From Streptomyces canus (GTDB lineage: Bacteria > Actinomycetota > Actinomycetes > Streptomycetales > Streptomycetaceae), in contig NZ_JAUSYQ010000001.1 of assembly GCF_030816965.1 (NCBI RefSeq), forward strand, positions 85,396 to 149,395: a stretch of DNA of 64,000 bases, in the 5' to 3' direction. The notes beneath the pieces are model-generated. The model saw nothing but the letters and a program-made list of their open reading frames with translations, made no database searches and was not told the origin of the DNA. Position numbers and translations under genes: made by a program. Within the stretch, counting starts at the first letter, position 1. Each line of letters begins with the position of its first letter. Below are positions 42,807 through 51,819 of the stretch, piece after piece.

Positions 42807-42881
42807 TTAATCGCCTGCGGCTGGGGCGAAAGTGACGTCAACGCCCGCGAGTTCATACTTCAGTGGCCTCGTGGTGACCAT
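42807..42881 (-). CDS. Micro-ORF
   Basis: 24 residues: MVTTRPLKYELAGVDVTFAP then AAGD. It is protein-like and upstream of the 51-residue frame; it may be the tail of a truncated gene. Confidence 0.3.
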   Translation of the reverse strand: MVTTRPLKYELAGVDVTFAPAAGD

Positions 42882-43026
42882 AGAGCAAATGCCCCGGGGC
42901 CCAAACGCGGTGGGCGCCGGGGGCGTTGCGAGCAATGCAGTGTGCGTCTCATGGTGTAGCAGGATCATGCTTTGCCGGCGATTTTACTGTCCGACTATCG
43001 CCGGAGGTGGCACGTCCTAGCTTTCG

Positions 43027-43428
43027 CTACAGCTCATACCACTCTCCGAGCCCTTCGACCGCTCCCGCTCGGACGAAATTCTCCATGACATCCCATGCGC
43101 GATCGACTCCCATCACGAAGTCACCTGTAAAGGTTCCTAGTTCATCCATGACCGGAACGTCGACTTCTCCCTCCGGGGAAACAGAGCCATCCCCAACAAG
43201 AAGGGACACACTGTCCTCGGAGGTGAAGAGATGAATGACGGCATGATCACCTAGGAAACTGAGGGTCAAGTAGGGGTACAGGCTATCCGGCAAATTGACT
43301 TCCAGATGGCCCCGACCGCTAGCGCGCAGTTCCCTAAAGGCACTCACAAGGTCACGCAGTTCCGAGCGCCTCTCGGTGGAATCGAAGAGTGCCGATTGCC
43401 CCGATGTCATGGACCACACAACGTCCAT
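43027..43428 (-). CDS. Imm1-like immunity protein
   Basis: 133 residues. The strand-helix pattern and end (GDFVMGVDRAWDVMENFVRA, GAVEGLGEWYEL) resemble the Imm1 family, whose C-terminus carries a similar A..V..F...G....W motif. GGAGG lies six bases before the ATG. It begins 18 bases after a severed toxin-like tail (43447). Confidence 0.55.
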   Translation of the reverse strand: MDVVWSMTSGQSALFDSTERRSELRDLVSAFRELRASGRGHLEVNLPDSLYPYLTLSFLGDHAVIHLFTSEDSVSLLVGDGSVSPEGEVDVPVMDELGTFTGDFVMGVDRAWDVMENFVRAGAVEGLGEWYEL

Positions 43429-43446
43429 CTCTTACCTCCGAAACTT

Positions 43447-44135
43447 TTACGGCCGAGGCCACGGCTTGGGATCCTGAGCGTTCCCGGTGAACGTGGTGGA
43501 ATTGTGCCCCTTTGCCGTCTTCGGCACGGTGCCATGCCACGCTCCGCACGAAGGTCCCCCTCCCCGACAAAACCCCTGATCAGGCCGCCCGTACGGATCG
43601 GCAGCCTCAACGCGGCACGCCTTGTCGCCGAACTCCGCGTACTGCATGAAGAGGCGGAGGATCCCGACGTGGCCCGGATGCCGGCCGTCGCGATGGTCGA
43701 GTAGGCGCTGCGCGACCGGAGCGATGAGGCTGTGGCGACGGGCGGCGTGTTCCTGCGCGCGCCGTTCCTCCGCTGCACGCTGGGCAGCATGTCGTTCGGC
43801 TGCGAGCACGGCTTCCGGGGTTCGGCGGACGGGCACGGTGGGGGCGCCGTCCGGGGAGAGGTCGCTGAGTACGGCTGCGCGGAGTCTGGCCGCCTTGTTG
43901 TAGGCCGCGCTGGCCGACTTCACGGCGAGCGCCGGCGCCAGGTCGGTCCACTCCACTCTCGCGGCTCGGGCTGCCTCAACGGCTGCAGCCTGGTGGATGT
44001 CGGCCTGCTCTCGGATGTACTCCCACAGCGTGACGCCCGTGAGCGCCGCTGTGCGTCGAGCAGTCTGCTCCTTCAGCGCCCCAGCATGGGCCTCCAAGTA
44101 GAGGAGGGCCCCATACAGTTCGTCGTCGGCCCCTG
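43447..44135 (-). pseudogene. 5'-truncated plasmid gene fused to a toxin-like tail
   Basis: The open frame from about 44135 reads DDELYGALLYLEAHAGALKE, an Ala-rich coiled region, GILRLFMQYAEFGDKACRVE, then YGRPDQGFCRGGGPSCGAWH, KTAKGHNSTTFTGNAQDP. The first part resembles a Streptomyces helical protein; the last 50 residues look like the end of a toxin paired with the Imm1-like gene. The original N-terminus is absent: further upstream the strand opposes another gene. Confidence 0.45.
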
Positions 44136-44348
44136 GACGACGACGAAGACGTCGCCTACTGGCTGGAGCAGATCGAAGCAGTCCTCCCCGAGTGCCAGAC
44201 TCCCACCCAACTCGTGGGCCTGGAGACCTATCTCGCAGCGGCAGTCCGCTCGTTGAGGAGGATCGAGCGTACGACCTCAAGGCCAGCTGCCATGACCCCT
44301 GAGGCCCGGCTCGCCTACACTGCCGCAGCTCAACTCGTTCTCGGGTAA
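44130..44348 (+). pseudogene. 3' fragment of a hypothetical gene
   Basis: LDDDEDVAYWLEQIEAVLPE, CQTPTQLVGLETYLAAAVRS, LAYTAAAQLVLG then TAA. It is coherent but has no start; it abuts the truncated gene on the other strand at about 44135. Confidence 0.4.
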
Positions 44349-44540
44349 GCCAGCACACACCGCCCCCGCGAGCTATGCCCGTGCACCCCATCTCACGGGC
44401 GAGCATTCCGACGGAATGTGGGGCCGGCCCGAAGAAGGGCATCCCACAGCATCTGCTCGGCTACGGACAGACCCCGCCACCCCTCCCCCACCCCAAGACG
44501 GCCAGATGCAAACCGCCCTCCTGCGAGCCGGCCCTGCCCA

Positions 44541-44589
44541 GCTCCTGGGGCCCTGGTGATTACGGCGTAATCACCAGGGCCCCAGGAGC
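44541..44589. other. parS-like site 1 within a 49-bp perfect palindrome
   Basis: GATTACGGCGTAATC (44558-44572) is centred in 24+1+24 bp of perfect symmetry. Confidence 0.8.
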
Positions 44590-44615
44590 CGTTCATGTGA
44601 GCATCCATCCGCAGG

Positions 44616-44847
44616 TGTCCCGTCTCACTCAATCGAGTCGTTTTTTCAACGAAGCGAGTCCCCGCCCCTCACCCAATGCGGTCCACGCAGATCAGCGAGG
44701 CGCGGACGACTAGCTTCGTTGAGACGGGACAGTAGGACGCTCATACCGCCTCCTCTGTCCCGTCTCTGCCGATCTGGTCCTTGTCCCGGTTGATCGGGTC
44801 CGATTCGCTCGTCATCTCAGACGATCTGGTCTGCAAGATCGTCTGAG
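44616..44847. repeat. Cluster of GACCAGATC...TGAGACGG repeats
   Basis: Copies in both orientations: TGTCCCGTCTCA (44616-44627) pairs with TGAGACGGGACA (44720-44731). CCCGTCTCTGCCGATCTGG lies at 44759-44777. CTCAGACGATCT / AGATCGTCTGAG (44816-44847) forms a 12-bp hairpin. Related copies lie near 45.65, 45.72, 45.77, 46.64, 46.72 and 56.40 kb. Confidence 0.65.
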
Positions 44848-44875
44848 ACGAACTGTTATGGAAGACCGGCAGCAG

Positions 44876-45580
44876 TCACCGAAGATCGTTTCCCGCGAGG
44901 AACCGGTGGGCTGCCTGCAGACCTGCCTCGTCCCTGGCCCACAGCCCCCACTTGACCAGCCTCTCCTGCTGAAACAGCTCCGCGAACGTCCGCCACAGGT
45001 GTACTCGAAACCCGTCGGCTTCCCACCACCACTCCGTGTTCCCGGAACCCTCCCGGATCAAAGACAGCCGTGAAGCCGCCTCCCTGACCCCCGCAGGGGA
45101 CTGTCCTACCTTCGGCTCCACCACTGGGATCCAGCTCTCGCACTCCCAGTACAGTGCGTCCGCCTCGATCAGGGCGTCGGCGTCCGCAAACACGGCCACG
45201 TCTACGCCGAAGCAGTACACCACCGCGCCGTCGCTCCGCAGCTTCACGGAGTACGGGTGCGCCACCTCGTGGTCGATGAACTCCGCAAGCGGCCCGTGGT
45301 CCACGCTTTCCTGGTAGTACGGCCACGGCTCGAAACGAATCTCCTCCTGGAACGACCAGGCGGAGGTGCGATAGACCAGCCCGCCGTAGCGGTCCTGGGC
45401 CTGCCGGAGCCCGGCGAGCAGCATCGTGGTGTCCACCTCGGGAAACGGTGCGAGCCGGGCGATGACCTCGGTGTCGTCCGGGTAGTCCTGCGTGGGGAAA
45501 GGAACGGTGCGGGCCCGCGCGGCGAGGAACCGCCGTCCCCTATCCGTCAGCCGTCCCGGTGCGTTGAGGATGTACTGCAT
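44876..45580 (-). CDS. Hypothetical protein, possible immunity-type
   Basis: 234 residues from ATG 45580 (MQYILNAPGRLTDRGRRFLA). Contains PFPEVDTTMLLAGLRQAQDR, TSAWSFQEEIRFEPWPYYQE and a conserved-looking C-terminal WGLWARDEAGLQAAHRFLAG. Composition is fully gene-like. No family recognised, though the Trp/Tyr/acid-rich pattern recalls immunity proteins. It is flanked by GACCAGATC-type repeats. Confidence 0.65.
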   Translation of the reverse strand: MQYILNAPGRLTDRGRRFLAARARTVPFPTQDYPDDTEVIARLAPFPEVDTTMLLAGLRQAQDRYGGLVYRTSAWSFQEEIRFEPWPYYQESVDHGPLAEFIDHEVAHPYSVKLRSDGAVVYCFGVDVAVFADADALIEADALYWECESWIPVVEPKVGQSPAGVREAASRLSLIREGSGNTEWWWEADGFRVHLWRTFAELFQQERLVKWGLWARDEAGLQAAHRFLAGNDLR

Positions 45581-45643
45581 CAGGCCATCATCTCCACGAC
45601 CGTTCCACGCTCGCCCTACAGGGGCGGAGCAGGCTATTCGAAA

Positions 45644-45780
45644 CCAGATCGAGTGAGACGGCATCCGGCATCCCCCGGCCAGGACCACATCAGCTGAGAT
45701 TGCCCGGCACCCCCACGTCTCAACTGAACTGGTCGCCGCACGTCAGGGGTCCAACTCGGAACCAGATCAATTGAGGCGGG
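45644..45780. repeat. Three copies of the GACCAGATC...TGAGACGG repeat
   Basis: CCAGATCGAGTGAGACGG (45644-45661, forward), ACGTCTCAACTGAACTGG (45715-45732, reverse) and CCAGATCAATTGAGGCGG (45762-45779, forward). Confidence 0.65.
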
Positions 45781-45867
45781 CCCCCTGTCCCCCAACTGCT
45801 GCCTTGTTCATCACGCGCCACAGCAAACCGTCCGACAGGAACAGCCGACCTTCCGGGCCGCAGGTCG

Positions 45868-45900
45868 CCGTCAGGTGATTACGACGTAATCACCTGACGG
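45868..45900. other. parS-like site 2 within a 33-bp perfect palindrome
   Basis: GATTACGACGTAATC at 45877-45891, with 16-bp arms around a central A. Confidence 0.8.
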
Positions 45901-45984
45901 ATGCCGAGAGCTTGGTAGGGCCCGATCTCAGACCCGCCACCTAGCTGTCAGCGTCCTCCTCTGGAGTCACCCGCGTGACTGAGC

Positions 45985-46640
45985 CCTCCTACTTGCCGCG
46001 GTCAGGGAGTCCTACGACGCCGTCGCCGCCGACTACACGGAACTCGTCAAAGCCCCTGCAGAACTGGACCCGTTGTCACGCGCCATGCTGGCCTCGTTCG
46101 CCGAAGTCGTGCAGATGGCCGACCTCGGGCCGGTCGCAAACCTAGGATGCGGTCCCGGCAAAGTCACGGCGCATCTGGCAGACCTGGGAGTATCCGCACT
46201 CGGCATCGACCTGTCTCCGAAGATGATCAAGCTAGCCCGGCAGGCCCACCCGAACTGAGCTTCACTGTGGGGTCCATGACCGCCCTGCCTATCCCAGACA
46301 ACGAGCTCGGCGGCATCCTGGCCTACTACTCCACCCACCACACGCCGCCGGAGTTGCTGCCTGTCGTGTTCGCATCGCACGCTCGCACCTGGCGGCAGTC
46401 TGATGATGGCCGGCCACGTGGGAGACGACATACACCTACGCCCGACGCAGGCCTATGGAGGCCACCCGGTGTCCTACGCGTCTCACCTGCTGCCGCCGGA
46501 TCGGATCGTCGCTCTGCTGAATCAAGCCGGACTCGTCCTTATTGTGCGACTGCTGCAGGAGCCTGACGAAGGAAAGAGGACGATCGCCACGTTCCTGGCT
46601 CACAAGCCCCCCAACAGCCGTGACCATACGCATGTCCCGT
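45985..46640 (+). pseudogene. SAM-dependent methyltransferase, multiply frameshifted
   Basis: The first frame has VRESYDAVAADYTELVKAPA and motif I as VANLGCGPGKVTAHLADLGV, then GIDLSPKMIKLARQAHP and a premature stop. The next frame carries SFTVGSMTALPIPDNELGGI, YYSTHHTPPELLP. A third frame carries AGHVGDDIHLRPTQAYGGHP and YASHLLPPDRIVALLNQAGL. Two indels near 46250 and 46390 destroy a class I methyltransferase. Confidence 0.75.
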
Positions 46641-46730
46641 CTCAGCTGAAGCCACTGGCGGGCCTGTCCAGATCGTCCCAGTGCTGTCGCATCCAGTACT
46701 GAAGCTGGAACAACGGCGTGAGACGGGTCA
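46633..46730. repeat. Inverted pair of the TGAGACGG-type repeat
   Basis: TGTCCCGTCTCAGCTGAAGC (from 46633, reverse) and GTGAGACGGGTCA (46718-46730, forward) follow the methyltransferase remnant. Confidence 0.55.
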
Positions 46731-46787
46731 TCCTGGGCTCATCGGCCTTTCCTGCTCTTCTCGTCGGACCGGCTTGGGGGAAGGGTA

Positions 46788-46900
46788 TGGACGCCGACAT
46801 CCGCATGGGGCCGCGCCAATGGGCCACCGCATCACCTGAGCGCCTCGACCGGCTGGCTCTTGGGGTGCTGAGGGCCGCCCGTGACGCGGCACGAGAGTGA
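46788..46900 (+). CDS. Very small protein
   Basis: 37 residues: MDADIRMGPRQWATASPERL, then DRLALGVLRAARDAARE. GGGGGAAGGG precedes the ATG. Its TGA overlaps the next GTG as GTGA. Confidence 0.35.
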
Positions 46901-47316
46901 CGACGGAATCCTCCCGACCTGGCTCGATCGACGTGGGCCCTGGGCAAGCTGGCGGGGCGAACGCAGGCGAGCTTGGGCCGGACGTGCCGGGCCACCCGCC
47001 GGTCGGGCCTGTAGCGCAGGAGGGCTTCATCCGTAATGTTCTCGCTCTCGCCGTGCACGTCCGCGCGCACAGTTGGGCCGAGGCCGACCTTGGCGCGGCC
47101 GGCATGCCGGGCCAGACCGACGTACGGCACTCGGCGGAGCGCCGTGCGGAGGCCGCTTTTGGCTTCCTGGGGCTGCTGCTCCCGCATGCCTACCTTGAGG
47201 GGTGGACTGCCGCCCTCGTCACCGACCTGGCCCGCGGCGACGAAACATGGAGACGGCGGTCAAGCTGGGCACGTACATCCTGCACCCCACCTTCCTGGCC
47301 CTCGCCAACGACGTGA
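46897..47316 (+). CDS. Hypothetical plasmid protein
   Basis: About 139 residues (VTTESSRPGSIDVGPGQAGG...EGFIRNVLALAVHVRAHSWA, GFLGLLLPHAYLEGWTAALV). A hydrophobic C-terminal helix precedes a short tail that overlaps the next gene; the tail may be out of frame. It is translationally coupled to the upstream micro-gene and lies in the parAB upstream region. Confidence 0.45.
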   Translation: MTTESSRPGSIDVGPGQAGGANAGELGPDVPGHPPVGPVAQEGFIRNVLALAVHVRAHSWAEADLGAAGMPGQTDVRHSAERRAEAAFGFLGLLLPHAYLEGWTAALVTDLARGDETWRRRSSWARTSCTPPSWPSPTT

Positions 47317-47456
47317 CGCGTGAAAGCGGTGAGGCCCTACAACAACCTCAACGTCTGGTGAGGCCTGGCGAGCCAAGGCAGTTGACCTCTCCATCCTGGG
47401 ACAAGACGAGTCAGAGCCTCACAAACGGCATCAAGACTCCCGTGATTACGCCGTAA
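47247..47456 (+). CDS. Small plasmid protein upstream of parAB
   Basis: 69 residues: METAVKLGTYILHPTFLALA, NDVTRESGEALQQPQRL, then a less conserved tail. The last codons are encoded by parS-like site 3. Confidence 0.4.
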   Translation: METAVKLGTYILHPTFLALANDVTRESGEALQQPQRLVRPGEPRQLTSPSWDKTSQSLTNGIKTPVITP

Positions 47457-47465
47457 TCACGGGAG
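47437..47465. other. parS-like site 3 within a 29-bp perfect palindrome
   Basis: GATTACGCCGTAATC (47444-47458), with arms CTCCCGT and ACGGGAG. Confidence 0.85.
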
Positions 47466-47489
47466 CGCGGTCAGCTCGCCAAGTCCTGG

Positions 47490-47508
47490 CTGATTACGGC
47501 GTAATCAG
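47490..47508. other. parS-like site 4
   Basis: GATTACGGCGTAATC (47492-47506), 34 bp from site 3 (centre to centre 48 bp) and about 75 bp before the parA -10 region. Confidence 0.85.
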
Positions 47509-47596
47509 GGGGGGAGAGGGCGGACAGCTCCAGCAACTTGGTCTAGCTAACGTGTCGATACTGCAAATGATCAAGCGCGTTAGTATGGTGTCCTCC

Positions 47597-48862
47597 ATGA
47601 GTTCGCCAGCCACCTCCAGCGACCGCGAGAAGGTCGTCTCCAAGCTGCCGGGATGGCTCCGGCAGAACCTCAAAATCAGAGCCGCCCAGCACGGCATCGA
47701 GATCCAGACCGCCGTCGAACAAGGCATCACCGACTGGTGCAGCCTGGCTTCCACACCCGCCACCATCGACACAGCCGGAGCAGACTCCTTCTCCACCTTC
47801 CTGCCCCCCGGGCAGTGGGAGGAGTTCCGGCATATCGCATCTGACCGGCGAGTCTCCCTCATCCAAGGGCTAGCCCAGGCAGTCCAACTGTGGCTCGACG
47901 CCAACCCCGCCCCCGACATCGAACGGCCCACGATCACCCGCCGCATCGTGGTCTGCAACCAGAAAGGCGGCGTCGGCAAGACAGCAATCACCGCCGGACT
48001 CGGTGAGGCACTAGCCGAAGACCCCAACACCCTGCACCCCGTACGCGTCGCCAAGGCCCTCACCAAGGCCCTGCGCGCGAGCGAGACCCACGGCGACGAA
48101 GCCGAACTGGACGACGACCCGCTCGACATTGAAAACCTGCCCGGACTAGGACTGCGGGTCCTGCTCGTCGACTTCGACCCCCAATGCCACCTCACCAACC
48201 AGCTAGGCGCCACCCCACTGCCGATGGACGGTGACAGCCTCACCAACCACATGGCAGGCACCCCCAAGGGCAACCTCCAGGACCTCGTCGTCTCCGTCGA
48301 CGACGAAGCCTTCGACGGACGTCTCCATCTCCTGCCCGCCTGCAACGACGCCTTCCTGCTCGATGTGCGCCTCTCTGCAGTACGGGCCCGGGAAGCCGCC
48401 TTCGAGCGTGCCCTTGCTCCGCTCGAAGCCGACTACGACGTGATCATCGTCGATTGCCCACCCAGCCTCGGCCTCAGCATGGACGCAGCCGCCTACTACG
48501 GCCGTCGGCGCGACGGCGAAACCCCAGGCCAGTCCGGGGCCCTCATCGTCGTCCAGGCTGAGGACAGCTCCGCCGACGCTTACGAACTGCTCACGACACA
48601 GATCGAGGACCTGCGTGGAGACCTCAAGGTCGACATCGACTACCTCGGCATCGTCGTCAACCTTTACGACTCCCGCCGCGGATACATCGCCACCTCGTCC
48701 CTCCAAGGATGGGTGGACATAAAGGATCCGAGGGTCGTCGGCCTCATCGGAGACCTCAAGGAACAGAAGGAAGCCGTCCGGGTGAAGAAGCCCCTGCTGT
48801 CCTACGCACCCAAATCTCAGCAGGCCGTCGGCATGCGGGCCATGGCCAGGGAGGTCTCGTGA
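47597..48862 (+). CDS. parA: ParA partition ATPase
   Basis: 421 residues from ATG 47597 (a GTG at 47552 is also in frame). The N-terminal region (about 1-110; SKLPGWLRQNLKIRAAQHGI) probably binds DNA. It is followed by the deviant Walker A NQKGGVGKT (about 121-129), VLLVDFDPQCHLTNQLG and VIIVDCPPSLGLSMDAA (Walker A' and B). ParA moves ParB-bound plasmids apart on the nucleoid. A TAGTAT -10-like hexamer (47581-47586) would make the 47597 message nearly leaderless. Confidence 0.93.
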   Translation: MSSPATSSDREKVVSKLPGWLRQNLKIRAAQHGIEIQTAVEQGITDWCSLASTPATIDTAGADSFSTFLPPGQWEEFRHIASDRRVSLIQGLAQAVQLWLDANPAPDIERPTITRRIVVCNQKGGVGKTAITAGLGEALAEDPNTLHPVRVAKALTKALRASETHGDEAELDDDPLDIENLPGLGLRVLLVDFDPQCHLTNQLGATPLPMDGDSLTNHMAGTPKGNLQDLVVSVDDEAFDGRLHLLPACNDAFLLDVRLSAVRAREAAFERALAPLEADYDVIIVDCPPSLGLSMDAAAYYGRRRDGETPGQSGALIVVQAEDSSADAYELLTTQIEDLRGDLKVDIDYLGIVVNLYDSRRGYIATSSLQGWVDIKDPRVVGLIGDLKEQKEAVRVKKPLLSYAPKSQQAVGMRAMAREVS

Positions 48863-50079
48863 GCAAGGCCGATCAGCTTGGCTCCGGACGCTTCGGCGGG
48901 GGAGTGCGCACAGTCAGCGCCCGCCGCCAAGCCGTCGCCGCAGCCACTGGCGTCCCGACAGAGGGCGTCGCCCCGCCCACTGAACTCTCCGTCCACCGCA
49001 TCAGCCCCAACCCGGACAACCCCCGCTCCACTCTGGGAGACCTCACCGACCTTGCGGGAAGTCTGAAGACCCACGGCCAGAAGCAGGCCATCACGGTCAT
49101 GAACCGCGACGCCTACATCAAGGCCAACCCGCAGCGCGAAGCCGACCTCGACCCAGACACCACCCACGTCGTAGTAGACGGCAGCAGCCGTCTCGCCGCG
49201 GCCCGTGAAGCCGGCCTCACCACGGTCAAGGTGATGGTCAGCGACGACGAAGGATCCACACCCGAAGAGCTCCTTGAATCCGCCCTCGTCGCCAACATCC
49301 ACCGCCAAGACCTCGCTGAACTCGACGAAGCCCGCGCCCTTCAGCGCCTCCTGGCCATCCACGGCAGCCAACGAGCCCTTGCCAAACGCCTCCACCGCTC
49401 CCAGGGCTGGATCTCTCAGCGCCTCGCCCTGCTCAACCTGGCCCCCGAACTCCAAGCCCGCATCGGAGAGGAACCCATAGACCTGCTGCGCGCGGTCGGC
49501 AACAAGCCCATCGAGCAGCAAGTGGCGGCCCTGGAAGAGCTCAAGGCGGAGCGGGCACACAAAGAAGACAAGGCGCGAGCGTCGAAGCACCGGAGGACGC
49601 AACAGACGTCTGATGCAGACGAACACGTGCCCGGGGGAGCGCACACAGGTGATTACGCCGTAATCACCGATGCAGCGGGCAAGCCTTCATCTGTCCATCG
49701 CGAGACCGACCACCCGGGCAGCGATGACGATTCCCACAGCAACGCATCGTCTCCCTCTCCAGCACCGCCGAACGCAGCGGCACCGCTGTCAGCTGAAGAT
49801 GAAGCAGTGTCGGGACCAACCACGGCGCAAGACGAAATGGCCCCAGCAAAGGTCAGCGCACCCGCCGAAGGCCCGGGCGAGGCTACATCTTCGGTTCCAG
49901 CACAATCCACCGGCGAGATCGGAGCTGATGCTGGAAGCCAGCAACTGAAGCGGTTCCCCTATACAAACGGCGTGGACGCCGCGCACCTACTGATCCACAA
50001 GATGCCTCCAGATGAGTTCAACAAGATGCTGGATCTGCTCATCAAGCACGGAGATAGCCAGGTCACAGCTGCCGGTTGA
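48859..50079 (+). CDS. parB: ParB centromere-binding protein
   Basis: 406 residues. The GTG start overlaps the parA stop (GTGA), with GGGAGG upstream. The N-terminal ParB/CTPase domain has LSVHRISPNPDNPRSTLGDL, GSLKTHGQKQAITVM and VVVDGSSRLAAAREAGL. The HTH region is SQRALAKRLHRSQGWISQRL. After a disordered acidic linker (about 260-355) comes a short dimerisation-type end (FNKMLDLLIKH). A parS-like palindrome (49651-49665) lies inside the gene and encodes the linker residues GDYAVIT. Confidence 0.93.
   Translation: MSKADQLGSGRFGGGVRTVSARRQAVAAATGVPTEGVAPPTELSVHRISPNPDNPRSTLGDLTDLAGSLKTHGQKQAITVMNRDAYIKANPQREADLDPDTTHVVVDGSSRLAAAREAGLTTVKVMVSDDEGSTPEELLESALVANIHRQDLAELDEARALQRLLAIHGSQRALAKRLHRSQGWISQRLALLNLAPELQARIGEEPIDLLRAVGNKPIEQQVAALEELKAERAHKEDKARASKHRRTQQTSDADEHVPGGAHTGDYAVITDAAGKPSSVHRETDHPGSDDDSHSNASSPSPAPPNAAAPLSAEDEAVSGPTTAQDEMAPAKVSAPAEGPGEATSSVPAQSTGEIGADAGSQQLKRFPYTNGVDAAHLLIHKMPPDEFNKMLDLLIKHGDSQVTAAG
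49648..49668. other. parS-like site 5, inside parB
   Basis: GATTACGCCGTAATC (49651-49665) within a 21-bp palindrome. Confidence 0.8.
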
Positions 50080-50783
50080 GCCGCACGAGACACCGGGCAT
50101 CTGAGGCCTGGGGTCTCTTTGTGCCGTGCGCTGCGCCCGCATCATCCTCTGTCGCGAACGCAACGCTGTGCACCGAAGGGGAGAGCCTTTCCCTCCCGCA
50201 CCCGCTCCTGAGCCCTTCACGCTGCGTCCACCGATGCACTGACCGGCGCGCACGGCTTCGTGCGCACCTGGTCGGGACGCAAACGCACCGGGCTGGTCAA
50301 GGCCGGAAATTCGGACGGGCAGAAGCGTTTTGCCGCCAACGATCAGTGATCAACCCACCGCGTGGAGTGCTTCCGGCTACAGGTGTGTCGGGACGTTCGT
50401 ATGACGGGGAGGGCTAGTCGGTGGTTCTGTCGATCAATGTTGCGGTTCTGCTGGCGGTGATCATCCCGATGCGAACCGCGTTCTGCCAGACCATCTTCGA
50501 CGTCGTCGGCCAACTCGCCCAGGGCGCTACCCTGTCAGGCAGCCCCTGAGCTCTGTACCGCGCCGCCCAGTCCATGGCGGCTTTGGCTGTGTGGCGTCGA
50601 CCACGGACAAACCATCCGGTCAAGGGCTGGTCAAGGGGCAAAGCGGACACCGCTCGGGCGGGATGAACAGACCGCGGACAAGGGGTCCTTCCGCACGGTG
50701 GCTCCGGCCCGCACGTTGTTGCGTGTGCGGGCCGGACCAGTCAGCGACCCGGCCTTGTACGGCCGGAGAGACCCGAGGCCACG
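50080..50783. other. Mostly gene-free stretch after parB
   Basis: One minus-strand frame (50414-50650, MSALPLDQPLTGWFVRGRRH...) might encode a 78-residue protein, but composition and start context are weak. A GAGG site at about 50774 serves the next gene. Confidence 0.3.
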
Positions 50784-51710
50784 ATGACCACCGCACCGCT
50801 CCCGCCTGTCCCGCCGACTCCGCCAGCCAGCTCGGACGGCGTTGCGACAGCGAGCCCCGCTCCCAGCCCCGTAGCTCCCGGCCTCCGTCTGGCGGCCGTC
50901 GCTGATCAGCCCCCTTGCCGACCCGCCCCGGTCGGTTGCAACTCCTCTTCTCCCAGCACTGATGCGCCTGGAGAAGCGTCCCGGGGCCGGAAGGCGGCGG
51001 CGAAGGCTGGCGCTGACATCCGCGGCGAGGTCCTGCTCACTCTCGCCCGGCTGAGTCTGGCCACGCCCCGCCAGCTCAAGGCCCTGCTGCTGCCGCACCA
51101 GCAGGACACCGACCACGCCCGTCGCGCGCTGCGCAACCTGCGCGACGAATCGCCGGCTCTGGTCGGCCGAACCCACCGCGCCCAGCAGAGCTACTGGTAC
51201 TGCACCCCGGCAGGCCTCGCTGAAGCCGCCGCCTCCGGCGAGCTCGCACCGAGGACCGGCCGGACCACCGGTCAGCGAGCAGCGAGCAGGACGGGCCTGC
51301 GCGGGCACGGCAACGCCCTGGTCGACACCGTCATCGCCTTCCACCAGTCGAAGGAGGCCGACCAGAGCGACTGGCACCTCGAGGTCGCCCACCCCACTCC
51401 GGCCGGGAACCTGCTCCCCGACGCCGTGGTGCTCCTGGACAACGGCTCCAGCGCGTTCGTGGAGATCGACCGCACCATGTCCTACGCCCGCCTGGTCGCC
51501 AAGCTGGAGCGCTACGACGCCTACCGCAACGGACCGCCGTCCGGGCGCGGCAACGCCGCCCGGGCCCCGCGCTCCCACTGGCAGGAGACGTATGCCGGGC
51601 CGTCCCTCGAGCGCGGCTTCCCGCCGGTGCTGTTCGTCTTCGCCCCGGCCCCGCGCCGCGGCGCGAGGGAGGAACGCTGCCCTCTGGAGGCGTTGCCGAA
51701 GGCGCGGTGA
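50784..51710 (+). CDS. Replication-relaxation family protein
   Basis: 308 residues. A Pro/Ala-rich head (1-70) precedes a winged-helix segment (EVLLTLARLSLATPRQLKAL, RRALRNLRDESPALVGR) and a nuclease-like strand region (NLLPDAVVLLDNGSSAFVEI, DRTMSYARLVAKLERYDAYR). It matches the plasmid replication-relaxation family seen on actinomycete plasmids and mobile elements. GAGG lies before the ATG. It is downstream of parAB on the same strand. Confidence 0.75.
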   Translation: MTTAPLPPVPPTPPASSDGVATASPAPSPVAPGLRLAAVADQPPCRPAPVGCNSSSPSTDAPGEASRGRKAAAKAGADIRGEVLLTLARLSLATPRQLKALLLPHQQDTDHARRALRNLRDESPALVGRTHRAQQSYWYCTPAGLAEAAASGELAPRTGRTTGQRAASRTGLRGHGNALVDTVIAFHQSKEADQSDWHLEVAHPTPAGNLLPDAVVLLDNGSSAFVEIDRTMSYARLVAKLERYDAYRNGPPSGRGNAARAPRSHWQETYAGPSLERGFPPVLFVFAPAPRRGAREERCPLEALPKAR

Positions 51711-51819
51711 GCACGGCGGGCACGGCGGGCACGGCCCGGCCTGGCCTGGATGAATTGAGGCAGGGGCCGGGCCCGCCGCCGCGCGGGCGTTGTCGGTGGC
51801 TGCTGCGAGGCTGGACGGC

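Noticed and set aside
50414..50650. 78-residue minus-strand gene after parB
   Set aside because: Weak start context and no family resemblance; left as a note only.
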